DNA of 44,192 nt from Zoogloea sp. (GTDB taxonomy: Bacteria; Pseudomonadota; Gammaproteobacteria; Burkholderiales; Rhodocyclaceae). The notes under the pieces were generated by a model. That model was not told the origin of the DNA. It saw only the letters and a program-made list of their open reading frames with translations, and searched no databases. Where the stretch lies: NCBI GenBank assembly GCA_016720685.1, contig JADKKC010000065.1, forward strand, positions 1-44,192. The letters are read 5' to 3'. Position numbers and translations under genes: made by a program. Of the stretch, positions 38,349 through 44,192 are shown piece after piece. Position 1 is the first letter of the stretch. The number at the start of each line of letters is the position of its first letter.

Positions 38349-39240
38349 ATGAAAACCATCTGGAAAGCCTGGCTCAGTGCGGGCGTCCTGGCGCTGGGTC
38401 TGACCGGCCCGGCCACCGGCGCCTCGCAGGCCGCATCGCCTGCCATCACCGAACGCCCCGCCGGCGAGGCGCTTGCCGCCTACCTGATCGGCACCTGGTA
38501 TTCCGATCAACTGATCGACAAGGGCGACTTGGCGATGGAGCGCACCTACCTGCGCGATGGTCGCTTCTCGGTAACGATAGACCTCCACCAACAGGATGTC
38601 GTTGCCGCCGGTGACACCGATGACGAGCCGGATGTCAGGCAAGTGGTCCGTCGAGGGCGACACCCTGATCGAGGTGCCCGATGAAACATCGCCACCCGAC
38701 ACAACACGCCGCCTGATCACGGTGGAAAGTCCGGACAGCTTTTCGACACGTTACGACAACGCGCCGGAAAGCGTCACCTTCCGGCGCAAGCCAAAAACAG
38801 GCGCCGCCCACCTGCGCGCCTACCTTCAGCCCTGGCCCGAACCGGGCACGCCCGGCGACTGGATCGAATACACCCATGACCGCATCGGCACCAGTTACAT
38901 CGACCGCTCGACGGTATCGCGCCAGGTACGCTTTGCAGGAGCATGGACTCGCTACGACCTCAACGCTGCCGGCCTCGCCGAAAGCCGCCACCTGGCCGCG
39001 GCCCGCCCCGCGGGGCCGGAGCGGGTGCTCATCATGGAGCGCATCTACCAGCGCGTTCTGATCGACTGCACAGAAAGACTCTTAAAGCGTCAGGAGACGC
39101 GTATCTGGATGGACGCCAAAGAAGCCTCTGCTTCCCGCCATGAGGGCGACGAGCCCCTCAGCTGGGAGCGGATCAGAACCTACGGAGACGACAACGCCGA
39201 ACTGGCGCGGCGCCTGTGCGAGGCGCCGCCTGCCCGCTGA
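38349..39240 (+). CDS. Secreted hypothetical protein, one frameshift; paralogue of preceding gene
   Basis: About 297 residues with a signal peptide (LSAGVLALGLTGPATGA). The blocks YLIGTWYSDQLIDKG, GKWSVEGD, GDWIEYTHDRIGTSYIDRST and GAWTRYDL align with the preceding protein, as does a late region around LIDCTERLLKRQETRIWMDA, so the two arose by tandem duplication. A frameshift lies near 38630-38645: the start frame runs to EPDVRQ, whereas SGKWSVEGDTL and the remainder follow in another frame. No known family. It ends 18 bases from the convergent dps gene. Confidence 0.65.
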
Positions 39241-39258
39241 ACTAGAGCCTCAGACGGC

Positions 39259-39759
39259 TTACTCCTCCAGCAGGCTGCGCAGCATCCACGCGGTTTTCTC
39301 GTGCACTTCCAGGCGCTGCGTGAGCAGGTCGGCGGTGGGCTGATCGTTGGCTTTATCCACCAGCGGAAAGAGGCCGCGGGCGGTGCGGGCGGTGGCTTCC
39401 TGGGCGGCCACGAGCAGGCGGATCATCTCGGTGGCCACCGGCACGCCTTCCGGTTCTTCGATGGACGCCAGCTTGCCAAGGGCCTTGTAGGTGCCCGGCG
39501 CCGGGTGCCCCAGCGCGCGAATGCGTTCGGCAATCAGGTCGAGGGCGTTCCATTGTTCGGTGTACTGCCCCATGAACATCAAATGCAGGGTGTTGAACAT
39601 GGGGCCCTTCACGTTCCAGTGGAAGTTGTGGGTCATCAGGTAGAGCGTGGCGCTGTCGGCCAGCAGGCGCGAGAGGCCGCCGGCGATGGCGGCACGGTCA
39701 TCCTCCGAAATGCCGATGTCCATCACGGGGCCTGCGAATTTCCTGGAATTTTTTGCCAT
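39259..39759 (-). CDS. dps: Dps-family DNA-protecting ferritin-like protein
   Basis: Twelve-subunit mini-ferritin that oxidises iron with peroxide and protects DNA. It has 166 residues. The inter-subunit ferroxidase ligands are in THNFHWNVKGPMF and the downstream acidic helix (YTEQWNALDLIAERIRALG). The ATG at 39759 has AGAGGAAG upstream; an in-frame TTG at 39780 is not needed. The N-terminus is short with a few Lys/Arg residues (MAKNSRKF). It is downstream of the ZIP-like gene on the minus strand, with a 165-base gap that could hold its promoter. Confidence 0.94.
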   Translation of the reverse strand: MAKNSRKFAGPVMDIGISEDDRAAIAGGLSRLLADSATLYLMTHNFHWNVKGPMFNTLHLMFMGQYTEQWNALDLIAERIRALGHPAPGTYKALGKLASIEEPEGVPVATEMIRLLVAAQEATARTARGLFPLVDKANDQPTADLLTQRLEVHEKTAWMLRSLLEE

Positions 39760-39924
39760 GGTTTTCTTCCTCTTGTGCAATGAACAGCGGCTTCTTGAAG
39801 TGCCCCTCGCCGCTGTGTAGTCAGGCCGGGCAAGCCATCAAGTATCGATCCGCGCCGGCGTTCCGTCCAATTGGCATCCTTGCTGCCGACCATAGGAAAA
39901 AACGATCGCCGCGCGGCCCCGTTT

Positions 39925-40290
39925 TCAGCCCAGCGCCGTATCCAGAAACATCATCACCGCAAAGCCCGCCATCAGCCCGAGTGTGGCCGAGGTCTGGTGG
40001 CCGTTGCGGTGGGTTTCGGGAATGACCTCGTGGGAGACCACGAAGATCATCGCCCCCGCCGCCAGCCCGAGACCGACAGGGTAAGCCAGCGCCAGCCCAC
40101 CGGCAATGCCGGCCCCCACCACGCTGCCGATGAGCTCCATCAGGCCGGAGGCGCCCGCCAGCAGCAGCGCTGGCCACAGCTTGAAGCCGGCCGCGCCCAG
40201 GCCGGCCACCGCGAGGCCTACGGCAAAACGGGCCGGGTGATCGTGGGCGCTGAAGTGGGCTGCATGGCTGGCTGCATGGATCGTTTTCAT
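39925..40290 (-). CDS. Half-length ZIP-family metal transporter-like protein
   Basis: Membrane protein of 121 residues matching only the C-terminal half of ZIP transporters. SGLMELIGSVVGA and LAAGAMIFVVSHEVIPETHR correspond to the last helices and carry one metal-site motif (HEVIPE). The usual preceding helix with its H-NIPEG motif and the N-terminal helices are absent. The N-terminus is His-rich (MKTIHAASHAAHFSAHDH). A good GGAGG precedes the ATG, so it appears expressible. It could be a real half-protein or a truncated remnant. Confidence 0.7.
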   Translation of the reverse strand: MKTIHAASHAAHFSAHDHPARFAVGLAVAGLGAAGFKLWPALLLAGASGLMELIGSVVGAGIAGGLALAYPVGLGLAAGAMIFVVSHEVIPETHRNGHQTSATLGLMAGFAVMMFLDTALG

Positions 40291-40353
40291 GGTGTGGTCC
40301 TCCGACTGGGTGTTTACACCGTGAATTGTCGATGCCGGCCGACATAGCGTCCA

Positions 40354-40390
40354 ATTACCAATATCTCTTGTTTCGATAACCCAAAGTTAT
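40354..40390. promoter_or_regulatory. OxyR-like tetranucleotide array
   Basis: ATTA, CTCT, ATAA and TTAT are spaced by exactly seven bases each, the spacing of OxyR sites (consensus ATAG and CTAT alternating). Eleven of sixteen positions match. It lies upstream of the ZIP-like and dps genes and overlaps the dehydrogenase stop codon. Confidence 0.25.
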
Positions 40391-41904
40391 GACAAACCCT
40401 GATCGAAACGCAGCCCCTGGGCGAGGGGCAGATCGCGGGAATAATTGATCGTGCTGGTCGAGCGCCGCATGTAGGCGCGCCATGCGTCGGAGCCGGCTTC
40501 GCGGCCGCCGCCGCTCTCCTTCTCGCCGCCAAAGGCCCCGCCGATCTCGGCGCCGGACGGGCCGATATTCACATTGACGATGCCGCAGTCACTGCCCGCG
40601 GCCGACATGAAGCGTTCGGCCTCGCGCAGGTCGGTGGTGAAGATCGACGAGGCCAGGCCCTGGGGCACCGCGTTGTGCGCGGCGATGGCTTCATCGAGCC
40701 GGCGGTAGCGCATCGCGTAAAGAATGGGGCTGAAGGTTTCGCGGCACACCAGCGCGCTCTGGGCCGGCATGTCCACCAGCGCCGGGCGCACGTAGCAGCC
40801 GTCGAGGCAGTCGGCCACGGCCACTGTCTCGCCGCCCTGCACCACGCCGCCTTCGGCCTGCGCCTGGGCCAGCGCCCGCCGGTGGGCATCCACCGCCGCC
40901 GCGTCGATCAGCGGCCCGACCAGCACGCCGGCCTGCAGCGGGTTGCCCACCGTCAGGCTGGCGAAGGCCGCCTGCACGCGCGCCAGCAGTTGCGGTGCAA
41001 TAGATTCGTGCACGAACAGCCGCCGCAGCGTCGTGCAGCGCTGGCCGGCGGTGCCGGCGGCGGCAAACACAATCGCCCGCAGCGCCAGATCCAGGTCGGC
41101 GCCGGGGGTCACGATCATCCCGTTGTTGCCGCCGAGTTCCAGCAGGCAGCGGCCGAAGCGGGCCGCCACCCGCGGCGCAATGCTGCGCCCCATCGCCGTC
41201 GAGCCGGTGGCCGACACCAGCGCCACATCCGGATGGTCGGCCAGCGCCCCGCCCAGGCCGGCGGCGCCCACCAGCAGCTGGCTCAGCCCCGGCGGAGCCT
41301 CATCCACCCCGGCCATCGCCTCCAGCAGCAAACCCTGGCAGGCCAGCGCGGTGAGCGGCGTGCGCGAGGACGGCTTCCAGATCACCGGGTTACCGCACAC
41401 CAGCGCCAGCGCCGCGTTCCAGGCCCACACCGCGGCGGGAAAATTGAAGGCCGTAATCACCGCGCACACGCCCAGCGGCTGCCAGCTCTCCATCATCCGG
41501 TGGCCGGGCCGCTCGCTCGTCATCGTCAGGCCGTAGAGCTGGCGCGACAGGCCGACCGCAAAGTCGCACATGTCGACCATCTCCTGCACCTCGCCCTGCC
41601 CTTCGGACAGGATCTTGCCGCTCTCGATGCTCACCAGCCGACCCAGCCCTGTTTTGTGCTGCCTCAGCAGCAGCCCGAAGCGCCGCAACACCTCGCCCCG
41701 GCGCGGCGCCGGCACCTCGCGCCAGCGCACAAAGGCCGTCCGCGCCCGCGCCACCGCCGCAGCCACGTCACCGGCCGGCGCACACGCGCCGATGACGCTG
41801 CCGTCGATCGGCGAGCGCACCTCCAGCCCGCCCGCCACCGGAACCGGCAGGCCCAGGCCGGCAAAAATTCTGGCCAGCTCGAAAGACAGCGATGGACGGG
41901 GCAT
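40387..41904 (-). CDS. ALDH7-type aldehyde dehydrogenase (piperideine-6-carboxylate/aminoadipate semialdehyde dehydrogenase-like)
   Basis: NAD-dependent aldehyde dehydrogenase of 505 residues. The catalytic Cys290 is in GTAGQRCTTLRR and the general base Glu256 in LELGGNNG, 34 residues apart as usual. The ELGGNN motif and the C-terminal RRSTSTINYSRDLPLAQGL are hallmarks of the ALDH7 (antiquitin, AmaB-like) branch, which oxidises the aldehyde from lysine or pipecolate breakdown. The substrate is inferred from this. AAAGGAG lies seven bases before the ATG at 41904. No other lysine-degradation gene is nearby. Confidence 0.9.
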   Translation of the reverse strand: MPRPSLSFELARIFAGLGLPVPVAGGLEVRSPIDGSVIGACAPAGDVAAAVARARTAFVRWREVPAPRRGEVLRRFGLLLRQHKTGLGRLVSIESGKILSEGQGEVQEMVDMCDFAVGLSRQLYGLTMTSERPGHRMMESWQPLGVCAVITAFNFPAAVWAWNAALALVCGNPVIWKPSSRTPLTALACQGLLLEAMAGVDEAPPGLSQLLVGAAGLGGALADHPDVALVSATGSTAMGRSIAPRVAARFGRCLLELGGNNGMIVTPGADLDLALRAIVFAAAGTAGQRCTTLRRLFVHESIAPQLLARVQAAFASLTVGNPLQAGVLVGPLIDAAAVDAHRRALAQAQAEGGVVQGGETVAVADCLDGCYVRPALVDMPAQSALVCRETFSPILYAMRYRRLDEAIAAHNAVPQGLASSIFTTDLREAERFMSAAGSDCGIVNVNIGPSGAEIGGAFGGEKESGGGREAGSDAWRAYMRRSTSTINYSRDLPLAQGLRFDQGLS

Positions 41905-42003
41905 GGCGAACTCCTTTCCGGATGCATTCAGGCACGGCGCCAAAGTTTGACTGAGCGCCCTTGGGAACGATCCCGGCTCCGCACATTCAACACCACGCCG
42001 CGA

Positions 42004-42438
42004 TCAGGCCTGGGACGGGGTTTTCTCCGCGGCCACATCCCAATGCCGTTGCAGCACCTCGAAAAGCTCTCTTTCCTCGAAGCGGACGTGGGCCGCGAGC
42101 AACACGCCCAGGCGTTCCAGCGCCACCGGGTCGTGGTGCATCGCGCTGAGAATCTCCATTTGGCGGTGCTCATCCAGCAGCCGGTCGGCCAGCGCCTGCT
42201 CGCCTAAACGGAGCAAATCGGGGAGCAGATCACGCTCTTCCTCGGCAAAGTGGCCGAGCAGCACCGGACGTTCGGCAATCACCGCCCCGGCGACGGCGGC
42301 AGGCACTTCCGCCGCCGGATCGATGGCGAGGCGCCGGGCCAGTTTGAGCGCCGTATGGTGTTCGCGGGACAAGGCAAGGAGACGGGCAATCCGGGTCCTG
42401 GTGAGGCTCGATCCACGTAAAAAAATCGATGACGGCAT
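42004..42438 (-). CDS. Hemerythrin-like domain protein, NsrR-linked
   Basis: Small four-helix di-iron protein of about 144 residues. Hemerythrin ligands appear in order: SREHHTALK, GHFAEEERDLL, LDEHRQME and AHVRFEERELF. Such proteins bind oxygen or nitric oxide, or repair iron centres (YtfE/RIC-like, though the RIC N-terminal DUF542 domain is absent). The start is uncertain; ATG codons at 42438, 42456 and 42480 are in frame. An open frame to 42549 would run into its own promoter. It is divergent from nsrR and shares its operator, so nitric-oxide-dependent derepression is likely. Confidence 0.82.
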   Translation of the reverse strand: MPSSIFLRGSSLTRTRIARLLALSREHHTALKLARRLAIDPAAEVPAAVAGAVIAERPVLLGHFAEEERDLLPDLLRLGEQALADRLLDEHRQMEILSAMHHDPVALERLGVLLAAHVRFEERELFEVLQRHWDVAAEKTPSQA

Positions 42439-42520
42439 GCGCAGCACCCCGGACATCCAACGTGGGGCGGTACGGCGCATGCATGCGGGTGCTGCCGAAA
42501 GATTCGGGATGCTTCGATCG

Positions 42521-42549
42521 ACTTTAAAATGCGCCTCAAAAAGAGTCAA
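42521..42549 (-). promoter_or_regulatory. Promoter of the hemerythrin-like gene
   Basis: On the minus strand TTGACT (42549-42544), a 17-base spacer and TAAAGT (42526-42521). Aligned with the promoter at 43230-43258, 24 of 29 positions are identical, including both boxes. The -35 lies inside the NsrR-type operator. Confidence 0.6.
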
Positions 42550-42568
42550 TTAAAATGACTCTTTTTGA
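42536..42568. promoter_or_regulatory. NsrR-type operator between hemerythrin-like gene and nsrR
   Basis: Two 13-base arms, TCAAAAAGAGTCA and TGACTCTTTTTGA, pair perfectly across a seven-base centre. In NsrR terms this is an 11-1-11 site: AAGAGTCAATT, A, AAATGACTCTT at 42541-42563, close to the known half-site AAGATGCATTT. It covers the -35 region on both sides. Confidence 0.75.
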
Positions 42569-42582
42569 AAATCCCTTATACT
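42555..42582 (+). promoter_or_regulatory. Promoter of nsrR
   Basis: ATGACT (42555-42560), a 16-base spacer and TATACT (42577-42582). The -35 overlaps the right arm of the operator, consistent with autoregulation. Confidence 0.5.
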
Positions 42583-42620
42583 GAAAGGGTTTGAACACCC
42601 CTCAGCCCCGGAAGCCGGCC

Positions 42621-43057
42621 ATGCACATCACACAGCACACGGACTACGCCCTGCGCGTCCTGATCTTTCTGGCATCCAACGAGCATCGCCTCGCGACGAT
42701 CCAGGAAATCTCCGAGCGCTTCGAGATATCCCGCAGCCACCTCATGAAGGTGGTGAACCAGTTGATCCGCAACGGCTTCGTCGAAGGAATCCGCGGCAAG
42801 GGCGGCGGCTTGCGGCTTGCCCGGCCCGCCAGTGAAATCCTGATCGGCGACGTGGTGCGAAAATGGAAACAGACCTCGTGCTGGTGGAATGCTTCAGCGA
42901 CGAGAGCCGCTGCCTGCTCACCGCAAACTGCAACCTCAAAGGCGTGTTCGCCCATGCGCTGGAAGCCTTTCTGGCAGCGCTGGACAAGGTTCCCCTCACC
43001 CAGGTGCTCAGCCCCTCGCAGCGCCAGTTGCTGCATGTATTGACGCGGGTGGCCTGA
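42621..43057 (+). CDS. nsrR: Rrf2-family nitric-oxide-sensing repressor NsrR, one frameshift
   Basis: Iron-sulfur repressor that releases DNA when nitric oxide attacks its cluster. The winged helix is typical of NsrR: MHITQHTDYALRVLIFLAS, then SRSHLMKVVNQL and IRGKGGGLRLARP. One A is missing in the run before 42865; restoring it gives VVRKMETDLVLVECF and a protein of about 145 residues. The cluster cysteines are then C91, C98 and C104 (spacing six and five residues). The ATG at 42621 follows GGAAG. It is divergent from the hemerythrin-like gene with a shared operator. Confidence 0.9.
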
Positions 43058-43212
43058 CCGCCCGCCATTCACCCGATCGCCCGGGCGCATTCGTGCCCGG
43101 TACCGCAGCGCTCTGTGATTGCCGGCCGTCTGGCGGCTCGCAACAACTCAAACCCGTCGCATCCCCGTTCTGCCGGGCGGCGTTCAAACCCCGCCCTTGC
43201 AACATGGCTTTC

Positions 43213-43252
43213 TTAAAGATTCATTTAAGTTGACTCTTTAAAAGATGCATTT
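43213..43252. promoter_or_regulatory. NsrR-type operator plus extra consensus half-site
   Basis: TTAAAGATTCA and TGACTCTTTAA form a dyad with one mismatch and a seven-base centre, again readable as an 11-1-11 NsrR site (43216-43238). Immediately after it AAGATGCATTT (43242-43252) equals the published NsrR half-site exactly. It overlaps the promoter at 43230. Confidence 0.7.
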
Positions 43253-43258
43253 TAAAGT
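43230..43258 (+). promoter_or_regulatory. Promoter of the class II aldolase/membrane gene
   Basis: TTGACT (43230-43235), a 17-base spacer and TAAAGT (43253-43258). Nearly the same sequence as the hemerythrin-gene promoter, and overlapped by the NsrR-type operator. Confidence 0.6.
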
Positions 43259-43300
43259 CCACTTCACACATTCCCTGCGTCACACCGAACGGAGATGAAG

Positions 43301-44179
43301 ATGACACCCAACGAGAGAGCCGCACCGGAACACCTTAGCGTCGAGCAGGCCTGTGCCGTTATGCGGCAGGCCTACCAGCTCGGCTGGATCAGCACCCGCG
43401 ATGGCAACGTGTCCGTAGCCATGACCGATCGTCGTGGCTTTCTGGTGTCGGGCAGCGGCCTGATCAAGCACGCGCTGGTGCCGACCCAGTTTGTTCTGGT
43501 CCCGGCCGACGGGGCACCGCGCGTCGAGCAGACGCCTCGTCCTTCGGGCGAGCTGGAATTGCACCGTCGCCTGCAGGCTTTGTTCAACAGCCAGCACCTG
43601 ACCGTCCTGCACCTCCACCCCACCCATACCGTGGCCGCCATGTACGCCGGACACCGGCTGACCGAGCTGTCGGCCGGCTTCCCGGAAGTCACCCGCTACA
43701 CCCGGGTCGGCCCCGACGTACCCGCGCTGCCCGCCACCAGCGAGGAGCTGGCCGAGGCCTGCGAAGCGGCCTTCCGCCCGGCCCTTGGCGCGCCGCCCCA
43801 CATCGTCGGGCTCGACCGCCATGGCGTCGTCGCGGTCGGCAGGACACCCTGGGAGGCCTTCGAGCACGTGGAGCGCCTGGAACACATCTGCCGCATCGTC
43901 CTGGCCGCCGCCAGCCGCTTGCCCAAGCACAGGGAGCCCGCCATGCGCATGCCCGCTAACCCGCGCCAGGTGCTCACCACGGGTCGCGTCATGATGGCCC
44001 TGGCCATCCTGGGGATGCTCGTCTCGACCCTGATTGCCTATCCCCTGGCCGAGCGCTTCAGCCTCGGCACCCAGATCGCCGGACACCTGGCCCTGCCCGT
44101 CTCGGCGGCCTTCCTGAAACTCGGCTACGTCGTCCGGCTGGCCGCCCACCACGCCCTGGGCAACCTGCAAGCCGGCTGA
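43301..44179 (+). CDS. Class II aldolase/adducin domain fused to a C-terminal membrane domain
   Basis: Reads as one frame of 292 residues. Residues about 1-205 are a class II aldolase domain: STRDGNVSVAM, GFLVSGSGLIKH, GELELHRRL, and the zinc-ligand region VLHLHPTHTVAAM. From residue 215 the sequence becomes a small membrane domain with two helices (MMALAILGMLVSTLIAYPLA, then a segment around HLALPVSAAFLKLGYVV). An internal ATG at 43943 has AGGGAG six bases upstream, so the membrane part looks like a separate 78-residue gene joined in frame. The start at 43301 has GGAG six bases upstream; the ATG at 43295 abuts it. The gene is preceded by an NsrR-type operator. The substrate is unknown. Confidence 0.78.
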   Translation: MTPNERAAPEHLSVEQACAVMRQAYQLGWISTRDGNVSVAMTDRRGFLVSGSGLIKHALVPTQFVLVPADGAPRVEQTPRPSGELELHRRLQALFNSQHLTVLHLHPTHTVAAMYAGHRLTELSAGFPEVTRYTRVGPDVPALPATSEELAEACEAAFRPALGAPPHIVGLDRHGVVAVGRTPWEAFEHVERLEHICRIVLAAASRLPKHREPAMRMPANPRQVLTTGRVMMALAILGMLVSTLIAYPLAERFSLGTQIAGHLALPVSAAFLKLGYVVRLAAHHALGNLQAG

Positions 44180-44192
44180 CACCTCTTGCAAC

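Overview
The window looks like a high-G+C betaproteobacterial chromosome segment, most likely Rhodocyclales (Azoarcus/Thauera/Zoogloea-like). This is inferred from gene content and order (rpe, gph, trpE and trpGDC as neighbours, apaG next to rpe, an NsrR locus, a Burkholderiales-style DinB); no database search was possible. I saw no rRNA, tRNA, CRISPR array or intact insertion sequence.

Layout. 1-7.0 kb: 3' part of a chemoreceptor, an OprC-type copper receptor, an orphan histidine kinase with a CxxCH sensor region, an MBL-fold hydrolase and a small conserved-looking protein. 7.1-11.6 kb: a zinc-ribbon/DUF1887-like nuclease gene damaged by a poly-C tract, recQ, a LysR regulator and a small coiled-coil protein. 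11.7-19.9 kb: a continuous minus-strand run trpG-trpD-trpC-tamB-DUF2189-msrA-FKBP. 20-26.7 kb: an outer-membrane barrel, trpE, gph, a divergent MFS/GlxA-type regulator pair, rpe and apaG. 26.7-31.4 kb: a DUF2238 membrane protein, a soluble CZB chemoreceptor, a LysE exporter and an Atm1-type ABC transporter. 31.5-33.6 kb is an accessory island: a SleB-like hydrolase overlapping a secreted protein (candidate effector/immunity pair), then the wreck of a two-component system. 33.7-39.2 kb: dinB, ovoA (ovothiol synthesis) and two tandem paralogous secreted proteins. 39.3-44.2 kb: dps, a half-length ZIP protein, an ALDH7-type dehydrogenase, and a compact nitric-oxide-responsive locus (hemerythrin-like protein, NsrR, class II aldolase/membrane fusion) with two NsrR-type operators.

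How the genes work together. Tryptophan synthesis is split between trpE (with gph) and trpGDC. Several genes deal with oxidative, nitrosative or metal stress: msrA, dps, ovoA, nsrR with the hemerythrin-like gene, the CZB receptor and the copper receptor.

Caution. At least nine genes carry a net single-base frameshift as sequenced (the chemoreceptor, the nuclease, tamB, trpC, gph, ovoA, two secreted proteins and nsrR). Several fall in short homopolymers, and a C21-G-C17 tract sits inside the nuclease gene. Base-calling or assembly error is a better general explanation than mass pseudogenisation, so I give the reconstructed gene spans.
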